The notes: generated by a model not told the origin, from the letters alone. A stretch of 8,353 bases of DNA from Myxococcaceae bacterium (GCA_018262385.1 JAGSPQ010000104.1:1-8353); one strand, 5' to 3'. Shown: positions 1 to 7,878, counted from the first letter of the stretch. Made by a program: numbers and translations.

Positions 1-3000
1 CGCTCGATCGAGCTGACCGCGCGCAACCTGCCGAAGGTCCACTTCCGCGCCTACCGGCTCGACCTGATCACCTGGGTGACGTCGCGCCGCGACTACCAGA
101 TGCTGCCGAACAACAACGAGGTGAAGGCGCTGCTGGGCAAGCCGGCCGAGCACAGCTGGACCACCGCGCTGCCGCCGACCCCGGACTTCAAGTCGCACCG
201 CACCTTTGTCATTCCGCCGATGACCCAGAGCGGGCTGTGGGTGGTGATCGCCTCGGCCCGCCCCGACTTCGTCGATGCGGCGAACCGGCTGTTGGCGGTG
301 AACCTGGTGATCTCGAAGCTGGTGCTGGTGGTGCGCCACCTCGCCGAGGGCACGGTCGAGCTGGCGGTGGTCGACGGCGCCACCGGCGAGCCGGCGGCCG
401 ACGCGGCGGTCGAGCTGTGGAGCTTCCGCTACGACTCGGCGCGGGCGAAAGAGGAGAGCAAGACCACCGGCGCCGACGGGCTGGTGAAGTTCGGCCGGCA
501 GAACCGGCCCACCGATCGCCAGTTCTTCGTGGTGGCGAAGAAGGGCCCGGAGGAGGCGCTCGAGCAGCAGGGGATTGGCTTCCACTCCGGCCGCGAGTCC
601 GAGTTCGACGCCACCCTCGTCTACACCGATCGCAGCGTCTACCGGCCGCAGCAGAAGCTGTTCTGGAAGGTGGTCGCCTACCACGGCAACGCCGATCGCA
701 CCGCGTACCAGACGAACGCCAACCGCGAGCTGACCGTCAACCTGATGGACCCGAACCACCAGGTGGTCGAGAAGAAGACGGTCAAGACCAACGCGTTCGG
801 CTCGGCGGCGGGCGAGTTCCTGATCCCGACCGGGCGGCTGCTCGGGCAGTGGCACGTGCAGACCCCCAACGGGTCGGCCTACGTCCGGGTCGAGGAGTAC
901 AAGCGGCCGACCTTCACCGTCGCGTTCAAGGACACCGGCAAGGCGCTCAAGCTCAACGCGCCGGCGACGCTCCAGGGAGAAGCCCGCTACTACTTCGGCC
1001 TGCCGGTGACCTCGGGGCAGGTGCGCTGGCGGGTGCAGCGGACGGCGCAGTGGCCGTGGTGGTGGGGATGGTGGGGCTGGAGCCCCCCGGCGGCGCGCGC
1101 GCAGGTGGTCGCCACCGGGCTCGGCGCGCTGAAGCCCGACGGCACCTTCGAGCTCACCTTCAAGCCCGAGGCCGACCCGAAGCTGTCGCGGGACGTGACC
1201 TACCGCTACCAGATCGACGCCGACATCACCGACGAGGGCGGCGAGACCCGCTCGGCGAGCAAGTCGACCCGGCTGGGGCTGGCCTCGATCGAAGCCCGCG
1301 CCCGCATCGACGGCGAGTTCCTGCGCGACTCCACCGAGGCGAAGGTCACCACCCAGCGCACCGATCTCGACGGCAACCCGCGCGCCGGCAGCGGCAGCTT
1401 CCGGCTGGTCGCGCTGAGCCCGCCCGACGCAGTGCGGATGCCGTCGGAAGAGCCGATCGCTCGCAGCCCGCTGGAGGAGAAGACCGACGCCTACCGCAGC
1501 GCCGGAGACTCGCTCAAGCCGCGGTGGCAGACCGGGTGGAGCTGGACCCAGACGGTGCGCGGCTGGAAGGAAGGGGCCCAGCTCTCGAGCGGCGCGCTGA
1601 CCCACGACGACAAGGGCTCGGCGATCGCGACCCTGGGCAAGCTGAAAGCCGGGGCCTACCGGTACAAGTACGAGACGAAGGACGAGGCGGGCGAGAAGTT
1701 CGAGACCGAGCTCGACTTCCTCGTCGCGGGCGGAAAGTTCGAGCTGAAGGTCCCGGTGCTGCTGCTCACCGAGGACCACAGCGTGCCGGTGGGCGAGACG
1801 GCGCGCTTCCTCGTCGGCTCGGGGTTCTCGGGCCAGCCGGTGCTGGTCGAGGTCTACCGCGGCGGCAAGCGGATCGAGCGCAAGCTGCTGCGGGGCGGCA
1901 AGGATCCGGCGATCTTCGAGCGGCCGATCACGGCGGAAGATCGAGGCGGCTTCTCGGTGCAGGTGACGGCGGTGCGCGACTGGCAGTTGCTCCAGTTCCA
2001 GAGCGCGATCCACGTGCCGTGGGACAACAAAGAGCTGCAGGTCAGCTTCAGCACCTTCCGCGACACCTTGCGGCCGGGGGCGAAAGAGACGTTCAAGGTG
2101 ACGGTGAAGGGGCAGGGGAAGGCGCTCGAGGCGGGGGCGGCCGAGGTGCTGACCTACATGTTCGATCAGTCGCTCGATCTGTTCGGGCCCCACTCGCCGC
2201 CCAACGTGCTGTCGCTCTACGCCAGCCGCGCCGGGGTGCCGTGGACCACCCACTCGCTCAACACCTCGAACGCGATGTGGCTGACCTACAACAACTGGTT
2301 CCAGCTGCCCGGCTACCCTTCGCTGAGATCGGATCAGCTGGTGTTCTTCGAGTCCTACGGGATCGGGGGCCTGGGCATCCGCGGCTACGGGCGGGGCGGC
2401 GGCGGCTTCGCCACCGGCAAGGGCGAGGGCGCCATGGCGATGAAGCGCAACGGGGCGAAGGCCGACGGTGCGCCGCCTCCCCCGTCGCCCGCGGCGCCTT
2501 CCCCAGAGAAGGCGAAGGACGCCGCCCCCGGCCGGCTGCGCAGCGCCGAGACGCCCGCGGAGGCCGCTCCGATGGACGGCCTGCTCGCCGGCGGCGAGGC
2601 CCAGGCCGAAGGAAAGCCGGTCGAGGTCCGCAGCAACTTCGCCGAGACCGCCTACTTCATTCCCCAGCTGATCACCGACTCCAGCGGCACCGCCTCGTTC
2701 GAGTTCCAGGTGCCCGACTCGGTGACCGCCTGGAACGTCTGGGCCCACGCGGTGACCCGCGATCTGCGCGGCGGCTCGGCCCACACCACTGCCCGCAGCG
2801 TCAAAGAGCTGATGGTGCGCCCCTACCTGCCGCGGTTCCTGCGCGAAGGCGACCAGGCGGCGATCAAGGTGGTGGTGAACAACGCCTCGAAGAAGGATCT
2901 GCAGGGCGAGCTGAAGTTCGAGATCTTCGATCCCGACACCCAGGTCGATCTGTCCCGCGAGTTCGCGCTGGCGCAGACCGGCCCCCAGCCGTTCTCGGTG

Positions 3001-4947
3001 AAGGCGGGCGAGGGCGCGACGCTGACGTTCCCGATCGTCGCTCCGAAGCGGGTGGGGCTGGTGGCGTTCCGGGTGGTGGCGAAGTCGGGCGACTTCTCGG
3101 ACGGCGAGCTGCGCCCGATGCCGCTGCTGCCCTCGCGGATGCACCTGGCCCAGTCGAAGTTCGTCACCCTGCGCGACGCGAGCGAGCGGACGATGACCTT
3201 CGCCGACCTGGCCCGCAACGATGATCCGTCGCGGATCGACGAGCAGCTGGTGGTGACCGTCGACGCCCAGCTGTTCTTCACCGTGCTGCAGGCGCTGCCG
3301 TACCTCGCCCGCTACCCGTACGAGTGCACCGAGCAGACGATGAACCGGTTCCTCTCGTCGGGGATCGTCGGCAGCGTGTTCCGCGATCACCCGGCGGTGG
3401 CGAAGATGGCGACCGGGTTCGCCAAGCGGAGCACTCCGCTCGAGACCTTCGACGCGGTCGACCCCAATCGGAAGCTGAGTCTCGAGGAATCGCCGTGGCT
3501 CAACGAGGCGAAGGGGGGCAAGGATCCACGCGCCGATCAGGACTTCATCAACATGCTCGACCCGAAGGTGGTGGCGGCCGAGCAGGGGTCGGCGCTGACG
3601 AAGCTGCGCAAGGCGCAGACCTCGGGCGGCGGCTTCCCCTGGTTCTCTGGCGGCCCGCCCTCGCCGTACATCACCCTGTACCTGATGCACGGGTTCGCCA
3701 AGGCGTCCGAGTTCAAGGTCGAGGTGCCGAGGGACGTGGTGGCGCGCGGGTGGAACTACCTTGGGGCTGAGTTCCGCGGCGAGTGGCGCCGCTGCATGGC
3801 GCGCAACGGCTGCTGGGAGCTGATCACCTTCCTCAACTACGTCGCTTCCAGCTACCCCGACGAGAGCTGGACCGGCGGGGCCTTCAGCCCGGCCGAGCGG
3901 CAAGAGATGCTCGACTTCAGCTTCCGCCACTGGAAGCAGCACTCGCCGTACTTGAAGGGCTACCTGGCGCTGACGCTCAAGCGGGCGAAGCGGGAGGCCG
4001 ACGCGAAGCTGGTGTTCGACAGCGTGATGGACTCGGCGAAGACCACCCAGGACGACGGCACCTTCTGGCAGCCCGAGGATCGCGCCTGGCTCTGGTACAA
4101 CGACACCATCGAGTCGCACGCGTTCGCCCTGCGCGCGCTGACCGAGCTGCAGCCGAAGGACGCGCGCCGCGATGGGCTGGTGCAGTGGCTGCTGATCAAC
4201 AAGAAGCTCAACCAGTGGAAGTCGACCCGCGCCACCGCCGAGGTGATCTACGCGCTGGTGAAGTACATGCAGGCCGAGAAGACGCTCGGGATCCGCGAAG
4301 AGTCGCTGGTGACGATCGGGCCGCTGCAGAAGAAGTTCGTCTTCGCCCCCGACGAGTACACCGGGAAGAAGAACCAGATCGTCGTCCCCGGGCCCCAGAT
4401 CGACCCGAAGACGATGTCGACGGTGAAGGTCTCGAAGACCACCAAGGGGTTCCAGTTCGCCTCCACCACCTGGCACTTCTCGACCGAGCAGCTGCCGAAG
4501 GAAGCGCGGGGCGATCTGTTCCAGGTCTCGCGCACCTACTTCAAGCGGCTGAAGACCGGCAAAGAGACCACGCTGCAGCCGCTGGCCGACGGAGCGAAGC
4601 TCGAGCCGGGCGACGAGCTCGAGGTGCAGCTGTCGATTCGCTCGCGCGCCGCCGCCGAGTACGTGCACCTGCGTGATCCCCGCGGGGCGGGCTTCGAGCC
4701 GGAGGGCGCGGTCTCGCGCTTCAAGTGGGATCTGGGGATCGGGTGGTACGAGGAGTACCGGGACTCGGGCACCAACTTCTTCTTCGAGAACCTCCCGGCC
4801 GGTGAGTACACCTTCAAGTACCGGGTGCGGGCGAACCTCGGCGGCACCTTCCGCGTCGGGCCGGCGACCCTGCAGTCGATGTACGCGCCGGAGTTCACCG
4901 CCTACTCGCAGGGCCACGCGCTGACGGTGGCCACCGGCGGGAAGTAG
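1..4947 (+). CDS. Bacterial alpha-2-macroglobulin family protein, thioester type (5'-partial)
   Basis: Large protease-trap protein, expected in the periplasm or on the envelope, where a bait cut triggers a conformational change and the thioester links the attacking protease. The frame is open from base 1, and residues before the GTG at 76 already match macroglobulin domains (ARNLPKVHFRAYRLDL), so that GTG is internal and the true start, with any signal peptide or lipobox, lies upstream. In window codons: MG-type beta domains about 1-780; a Trp-rich loop at 351-360; a Gly- then Pro/Ala/Lys-rich linker at 787-873; the A2M core domain from 874 (RSNFAETAYF, then VPDSVTAWNVWAHAV); the thioester domain about 1070-1400 with CTEQ at 1109-1112, LEESPW, GGGFPWFSGG and a repeated helical pattern; and a C-terminal receptor-binding-like domain ending near MYAPEF. 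The visible 1648 residues fit a family often near 1900-2000. pbpC, the partner in enterobacteria, is absent downstream; upstream is not visible. Confidence 0.97.
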   Translation, partial: RSIELTARNLPKVHFRAYRLDLITWVTSRRDYQMLPNNNEVKALLGKPAEHSWTTALPPTPDFKSHRTFVIPPMTQSGLWVVIASARPDFVDAANRLLAVNLVISKLVLVVRHLAEGTVELAVVDGATGEPAADAAVELWSFRYDSARAKEESKTTGADGLVKFGRQNRPTDRQFFVVAKKGPEEALEQQGIGFHSGRESEFDATLVYTDRSVYRPQQKLFWKVVAYHGNADRTAYQTNANRELTVNLMDPNHQVVEKKTVKTNAFGSAAGEFLIPTGRLLGQWHVQTPNGSAYVRVEEYKRPTFTVAFKDTGKALKLNAPATLQGEARYYFGLPVTSGQVRWRVQRTAQWPWWWGWWGWSPPAARAQVVATGLGALKPDGTFELTFKPEADPKLSRDVTYRYQIDADITDEGGETRSASKSTRLGLASIEARARIDGEFLRDSTEAKVTTQRTDLDGNPRAGSGSFRLVALSPPDAVRMPSEEPIARSPLEEKTDAYRSAGDSLKPRWQTGWSWTQTVRGWKEGAQLSSGALTHDDKGSAIATLGKLKAGAYRYKYETKDEAGEKFETELDFLVAGGKFELKVPVLLLTEDHSVPVGETARFLVGSGFSGQPVLVEVYRGGKRIERKLLRGGKDPAIFERPITAEDRGGFSVQVTAVRDWQLLQFQSAIHVPWDNKELQVSFSTFRDTLRPGAKETFKVTVKGQGKALEAGAAEVLTYMFDQSLDLFGPHSPPNVLSLYASRAGVPWTTHSLNTSNAMWLTYNNWFQLPGYPSLRSDQLVFFESYGIGGLGIRGYGRGGGGFATGKGEGAMAMKRNGAKADGAPPPPSPAAPSPEKAKDAAPGRLRSAETPAEAAPMDGLLAGGEAQAEGKPVEVRSNFAETAYFIPQLITDSSGTASFEFQVPDSVTAWNVWAHAVTRDLRGGSAHTTARSVKELMVRPYLPRFLREGDQAAIKVVVNNASKKDLQGELKFEIFDPDTQVDLSREFALAQTGPQPFSVKAGEGATLTFPIVAPKRVGLVAFRVVAKSGDFSDGELRPMPLLPSRMHLAQSKFVTLRDASERTMTFADLARNDDPSRIDEQLVVTVDAQLFFTVLQALPYLARYPYECTEQTMNRFLSSGIVGSVFRDHPAVAKMATGFAKRSTPLETFDAVDPNRKLSLEESPWLNEAKGGKDPRADQDFINMLDPKVVAAEQGSALTKLRKAQTSGGGFPWFSGGPPSPYITLYLMHGFAKASEFKVEVPRDVVARGWNYLGAEFRGEWRRCMARNGCWELITFLNYVASSYPDESWTGGAFSPAERQEMLDFSFRHWKQHSPYLKGYLALTLKRAKREADAKLVFDSVMDSAKTTQDDGTFWQPEDRAWLWYNDTIESHAFALRALTELQPKDARRDGLVQWLLINKKLNQWKSTRATAEVIYALVKYMQAEKTLGIREESLVTIGPLQKKFVFAPDEYTGKKNQIVVPGPQIDPKTMSTVKVSKTTKGFQFASTTWHFSTEQLPKEARGDLFQVSRTYFKRLKTGKETTLQPLADGAKLEPGDELEVQLSIRSRAAAEYVHLRDPRGAGFEPEGAVSRFKWDLGIGWYEEYRDSGTNFFFENLPAGEYTFKYRVRANLGGTFRVGPATLQSMYAPEFTAYSQGHALTVATGGK
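1051..1080 (+). other. Tryptophan cluster in a macroglobulin domain
   Basis: Ten consecutive codons encode WPWWWGWWGW, seven Trp in ten residues. They follow a normal strand-like segment (GQVRWRVQR) and precede SPPAARAQVV. It looks like an aromatic loop between two beta strands of an MG domain. Its role is not known to me; membrane or peptidoglycan contact is only a guess. Confidence 0.85.
2359..2619 (+). other. Low-complexity bait-like linker in the macroglobulin
   Basis: These 87 codons start with a Gly/Arg-rich part (GIGGLGIRGYGRGGGG) and continue with a Pro/Ala/Lys/Glu-rich part (APPPPSPAAPSPEKAKDAA). They end just before VEVRSNFAETAYF. In human alpha-2-macroglobulin the bait region sits at the same place, a few residues before the equivalent YFPETW segment. 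Position and likely disorder support a bait region; this is inference from alignment by eye. Confidence 0.6.
3325..3336 (+). other. Thioester motif CTEQ
   Basis: The codons tgc acc gag cag encode Cys-Thr-Glu-Gln inside RYPYECTEQTMNRF. This is the bacterial form of the CxEQ motif in which the Cys side chain and the Gln side chain form an internal thioester. Both residues are present, so this copy should be able to attach covalently to a captured protease, unlike thioester-less paralogues. Confidence 0.93.
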
Positions 4948-4965
4948 CGCGGGCTTCGAGGGGGA

Positions 4966-5871
4966 CTACAGCTGGATCGTCTGGCCTTCGCGGGCCGCGC
5001 TCGCCTCGGGGCGCAGCCGGCGGACCTGCTTGACGATCGCGTCGAGCGCCACGTCGGTGCGGGCCGGGTCGTGGTGGTAGAGCAGCAGCTGCTTCACCTT
5101 CGCCCGGGTGGCGATCTTCGCCGCCGCCTGCCAGGTCGAGTGGCCCCAGCCGATGCGCGGCGGGCCGCCTTTTCCCCGGTACTCGTCCTCCGAGTACATC
5201 GCGTCGTAGATCAGCACGTCGGCGCCGTGGGCGAACTTCTCCAGCTGGCGATCGCGATCGGTGCCGTGCTCGTGGTCGGTGGCGAACACCACCGCCTTGC
5301 CCCGGTAGTCGACCCGGTAGCTCAAGTTTCCGCCGGGGTGATTGACCTCGAGCGCGGTGACGAGCGCCTCGCCGATCGGGTGCCGATCGCCTTCCGCGAA
5401 CGGCCGGTAGTCGAGCTGGGCGCGGAACACCATCTCGGCGGTGACCGGGAAGTAGGGCTGCTGCATCTGGCCGACGATCACGTCCCTCACCGCGCGCCCG
5501 TGGCGGGTCGGCCCCATGATCGTGAAGCGGTTGCGCGGGTCGAAGACCGGGCTGAAGAACGGCAGGCCCTGGAGGTGATCGTAGTGGTAGTGGGTGAAGA
5601 AGATGTGGCCGCTCATCGGCGCGCCGGCGTTCGCTTCGCCCAGCACCCGGGCGCCGGTGCCGAGATCGAAGATCATCCGCTCGTCGCCGCACCGCACCTC
5701 GACGCAGGGGGTGTTGCCGCCGTACCGCGCGGTGGTGCTGCCGGGCGCGGGGATCGAGCCGCGCACGCCCCAGCACCGCACACTCAGGCCGACGAGCGCG
5801 TTGGCCTTGCGGCTCTTCGGCCGGGTTGCAGTCAGACCTGGCTTCCGAGTCTTCCTCGGGGACGCGCTCAC
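4966..5871 (-). CDS. MBL-fold metallo-hydrolase, PhnP-like / cyclic-phosphodiesterase-like
   Basis: A 301-residue protein of the metallo-beta-lactamase fold, probably a cytoplasmic dinuclear-metal phosphodiesterase; the substrate cannot be read from sequence. The N-terminal core VRCWGVRGSIPAPG with RYGGNT is typical of the COG1235 group. Metal ligands are visible: HYHYDH at 94-99 after a hydrophobic strand, His178 (NHPGG), Asp199 (ATDHE) and His266/267 (LYHHDP). A family GWGHST signature lies at 241-246. The GTG start used here gives about 30 Lys/Arg-rich residues ahead of the fold and has no clear ribosome binding site. The GTG at 5781, right before RCWGVRG, is an alternative that would remove them. 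It follows ribA by 50 bases on the same strand and converges on the macroglobulin gene with an 18-base gap. The family assignment is firm; the reaction is not. Confidence 0.92.
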   Translation of the reverse strand: MSASPRKTRKPGLTATRPKSRKANALVGLSVRCWGVRGSIPAPGSTTARYGGNTPCVEVRCGDERMIFDLGTGARVLGEANAGAPMSGHIFFTHYHYDHLQGLPFFSPVFDPRNRFTIMGPTRHGRAVRDVIVGQMQQPYFPVTAEMVFRAQLDYRPFAEGDRHPIGEALVTALEVNHPGGNLSYRVDYRGKAVVFATDHEHGTDRDRQLEKFAHGADVLIYDAMYSEDEYRGKGGPPRIGWGHSTWQAAAKIATRAKVKQLLLYHHDPARTDVALDAIVKQVRRLRPEASAAREGQTIQL

Positions 5872-5921
5872 AGGGTTTCGACGTTAAGGGGGTTGTTGCG
5901 GGCGCGATAGCGAATTGTTGC

Positions 5922-6596
5922 TCAGCGGATCTTCGTCGCCGCCTTCGCTTCCGGCTCGGCTTCCGACTCGAGGTCGAGCAGGTGACCCGAGCGATCGCGC
6001 TTGGTCTTCAGGTACTCGACGTTCAGCGGGTTGGTGAGCGTGCGCGACGGGATCCGCCGCTGCACCGGGATGCCCTCGTCGATCAGCCCGGCGATCTTCA
6101 GCGGGTTGTTGGTGATCAGATCGACCGACTTGACCCCGAGGCTGCGCAGCATCTCGGACGCGATGTCGTAGCGGCGCATGTCGTCGGGAAAGCCGAGCTT
6201 GAGGTTCGCCTCGACGGTGTCGAGTCCCTGTTCCTGCAGCGCGTAGGCCTTGATCTTGTTTCCCAGCCCGATCCCGCGGCCTTCCTGGCGCAGGTAGATC
6301 AGCACTCCGCACGGATGCTGGGCGATGAAGTCGAGCGCGCGATCGAGCTGCATCCGGCAGTCGCACTTCAGGCTGCCGAACACCTCGCTGGTGATGCACT
6401 CGGAGTGGATCCGCACCGGCACCCCGTCGTGCCCCGACACCGCCCCGCGGACCATCGCCACGTGCTCGCGGTCATTGCGCTTGTCGCGAAAGACGATGAT
6501 CCGGAAGGTGCCGCGCTCGGTCGGAAGGTCCGACTCGGAATAGCGCTCGAGGTGGAACGAGTGCTTCCGCGTGGGCAGCATGCTGGTGTCGTTCAT
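5922..6596 (-). CDS. ribA: GTP cyclohydrolase II
   Basis: Cytoplasmic zinc enzyme that opens GTP to 2,5-diamino-6-ribosylamino-pyrimidinone phosphate, formate and pyrophosphate, the first step of riboflavin synthesis. At 224 residues it is the stand-alone RibA form with no RibB (DHBP synthase) domain. The zinc cysteines are Cys67, Cys78 and Cys80 in RIHSECITSEVFGSLKCDC. The nucleotide-binding YLRQEGRGIGLGNKIKAYAL follows at 101-120. Tyr118, Asp139 and Arg141 align with the E. coli residues Tyr105, Asp126 and Arg128. The TNNPLKI segment and the NVEYLKTK ending are also typical. The last 17 residues are an acidic/Ala tail not needed by the family. The ATG is preceded by AGAGGG with a 10-base gap; Met6 is a possible alternative start. 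There is no room for an FMN riboswitch upstream, since only 79 bases separate it from moeA. Confidence 0.97.
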   Translation of the reverse strand: MNDTSMLPTRKHSFHLERYSESDLPTERGTFRIIVFRDKRNDREHVAMVRGAVSGHDGVPVRIHSECITSEVFGSLKCDCRMQLDRALDFIAQHPCGVLIYLRQEGRGIGLGNKIKAYALQEQGLDTVEANLKLGFPDDMRRYDIASEMLRSLGVKSVDLITNNPLKIAGLIDEGIPVQRRIPSRTLTNPLNVEYLKTKRDRSGHLLDLESEAEPEAKAATKIR

Positions 6597-6606
6597 CGCG
6601 GAAGGG

Positions 6607-6612
6607 CCCTCT
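6607..6612 (-). promoter_or_regulatory. Ribosome binding site of ribA
   Basis: On the minus strand AGAGGG lies 10 bases before the ribA ATG. The spacing is slightly long, but it is the best purine-rich match in the leader and supports the ATG at 6596. Confidence 0.5.
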
Positions 6613-6620
6613 GACGGGTT

Positions 6621-6649
6621 TGCTTATGAGTCCCCAGATATATGCGCAA
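6621..6649 (-). promoter_or_regulatory. Possible promoter of ribA
   Basis: In the AT-richer gap between moeA and ribA the minus strand reads TTGCGC, 17 bases, TAAGCA. Spacing is ideal and the -10 resembles the TAAGGG element upstream of the Lys-rich gene. The -35 matches the consensus only in TTG, and the predicted leader would be very short (about 18 bases). If real, ribA and the hydrolase can be transcribed independently of moeA. Confidence 0.3.
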
Positions 6650-6675
6650 GTTGAACAAAGGTTTCACGGCGGCGG

Positions 6676-7878
6676 TCAGCCGACCCAACTGACCGGAATC
6701 AGGGTGATCCGGTCGCCCGCCGCGAGCGCGGTGACCTCGGGCGGGGCGGAGATCAGGTGGGTGGCGGTGGCCGCCGAGGTCAGCGCGCCCGAGCTCTGGG
6801 TGGACAGCGGCGTCGCCCACAGCTCGCCTTCCTTGAGCTCGACGGTGGCGCGGACGAAGTGCCGCAGCCCGGCCGACTTCTTCAAGCCGGTGGCCAGCCG
6901 CCCTCCCAGCGGAAGCTGCGCGGCGGGCAGCCCCTGCATCGCGCGCAGGGCAGGGCGGACGAACAGCTCGAAGCTGACCAGCGAGGAGGTCGGGTTGCCG
7001 GGCAGGCCGAACACCCGGGTGGTGCCGCGGTGGCCCACCGCCAGCGGCTTGCCCGGCTTGATCGCCACCTTCCAGAACTCCATCTGCACTCCGATCGCCT
7101 CCAGCGCGTCTTTGGCGAAGTCGCGCTCGCCGACCGAGGCGCCGGCGCTGGTGATCAGCACGTCGAAGCCCAGGCCCCTGGCGAACAGCGCTTTGACCTC
7201 CTCGAGCCGATCGGGGGCCAGGCCGAGCAGGGTGGGCTCTGCTCCGGCGCGGCGCACCGCGGCGGCGATCGACGGAGAGTTGGTGTCGAAGATCCGGTCT
7301 CCGGGCTCTTCGCCGATCGGGCACAGCTCGTCGCCGGTGGAGGCGATCGCCACCCGCGGGCGCCGGTGGACGGTGACCCGGGTCAGCCCCTGCGACCACA
7401 GCAGCCCCGCCTCCGGGATCCCGATCGGGGTGCCGGCGGGCAGCAAGGGCTCGCCCTGCCGGGTGTCTTCGCCGGCAAACCGCACCGTGCTCTTCGCCGC
7501 CACCGCCTCGAGCAGCTCGACCCACTCGCCGTCGGCCCGGGTGCGCTCCTGCATCAAGACCGCGTCGGCGCCGGGGGGGAGGGGGGCGCCGGTCATGATC
7601 CGGGCGCACTCGCCGGGCCCGATCGGTCGGTTCGGACGATCGCCGGCGAAGATCCGCGCGACGATCTTCAGCCGCACCCCCGGGCCGGTGGCGTCGGCGC
7701 TCCGGACCGCGTAGCCGTCCATCGCCGAGTTGTCCCACGGCGGCAAAGTGCGCGCCGCGACAACGGTTTTTGCGAGGGCCCGGCCCAAAGCCTGGTCGAT
7801 CGCCACCTCCTCTTCCCCCAGCAGAACCACCCCGTTAAGGATGGTTTGGAGCGCACTTTCGACAGGCATCAAACCCAT
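6676..7878 (-). CDS. moeA: Molybdopterin molybdenumtransferase
   Basis: Cytoplasmic enzyme that inserts molybdate into adenylylated molybdopterin to complete the molybdenum cofactor. The 400 residues match the usual length near 400. Visible motifs, counted from the chosen ATG: PPWDNSAMDGYAVR at 46-59, TGAPLPPGADAVLMQE at 96-111, TGDEL at 181-185 and DTNS at 198-201 opening the MoCF-biosynthesis domain, SAGASVGERD at 244-253, KPGKP at 274-278, GLPGNP at 291-296, and a C-terminal beta domain with LTSAATATHLI. The reading frame extends 50 codons upstream to 8028, but those residues do not look like MoeA and lie antisense to the Lys-rich gene. The ATG at 7878 therefore begins the protein, or the ATG at 7869 three codons later. 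Neither has a convincing ribosome binding site. The SAGASVG segment departs from the common SGGVSVG. ribA follows after 79 bases on the same strand. Confidence 0.96.
   Translation of the reverse strand: MGLMPVESALQTILNGVVLLGEEEVAIDQALGRALAKTVVAARTLPPWDNSAMDGYAVRSADATGPGVRLKIVARIFAGDRPNRPIGPGECARIMTGAPLPPGADAVLMQERTRADGEWVELLEAVAAKSTVRFAGEDTRQGEPLLPAGTPIGIPEAGLLWSQGLTRVTVHRRPRVAIASTGDELCPIGEEPGDRIFDTNSPSIAAAVRRAGAEPTLLGLAPDRLEEVKALFARGLGFDVLITSAGASVGERDFAKDALEAIGVQMEFWKVAIKPGKPLAVGHRGTTRVFGLPGNPTSSLVSFELFVRPALRAMQGLPAAQLPLGGRLATGLKKSAGLRHFVRATVELKEGELWATPLSTQSSGALTSAATATHLISAPPEVTALAAGDRITLIPVSWVG

Noticed and set aside
76..78. GTG as the start of the macroglobulin gene
   Set aside because: The frame is open to base 1 and the preceding residues already match macroglobulin domains, so the gene is cut by the window edge.
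237..3224. A 995-residue open frame on + overlapping the macroglobulin
   Set aside because: It is in another frame of a high-GC gene, has Arg/Gly/Ala-biased composition, and shows no domain. The macroglobulin frame carries all motifs.
4895..5910. Long overlapping frames on both strands across the hydrolase (4895-5776 minus, 5071-5910 plus)
   Set aside because: They are shadows of the MBL-fold gene with Arg/Pro-rich text and no motif.
5826..6614. A 262-residue + frame antisense to ribA
   Set aside because: RibA on the minus strand has every zinc and catalytic residue; the antisense frame is a GC-rich mirror.
6597..6675. FMN riboswitch before ribA
   Set aside because: The 79-base gap is too short for the element and lacks its conserved sequence blocks.
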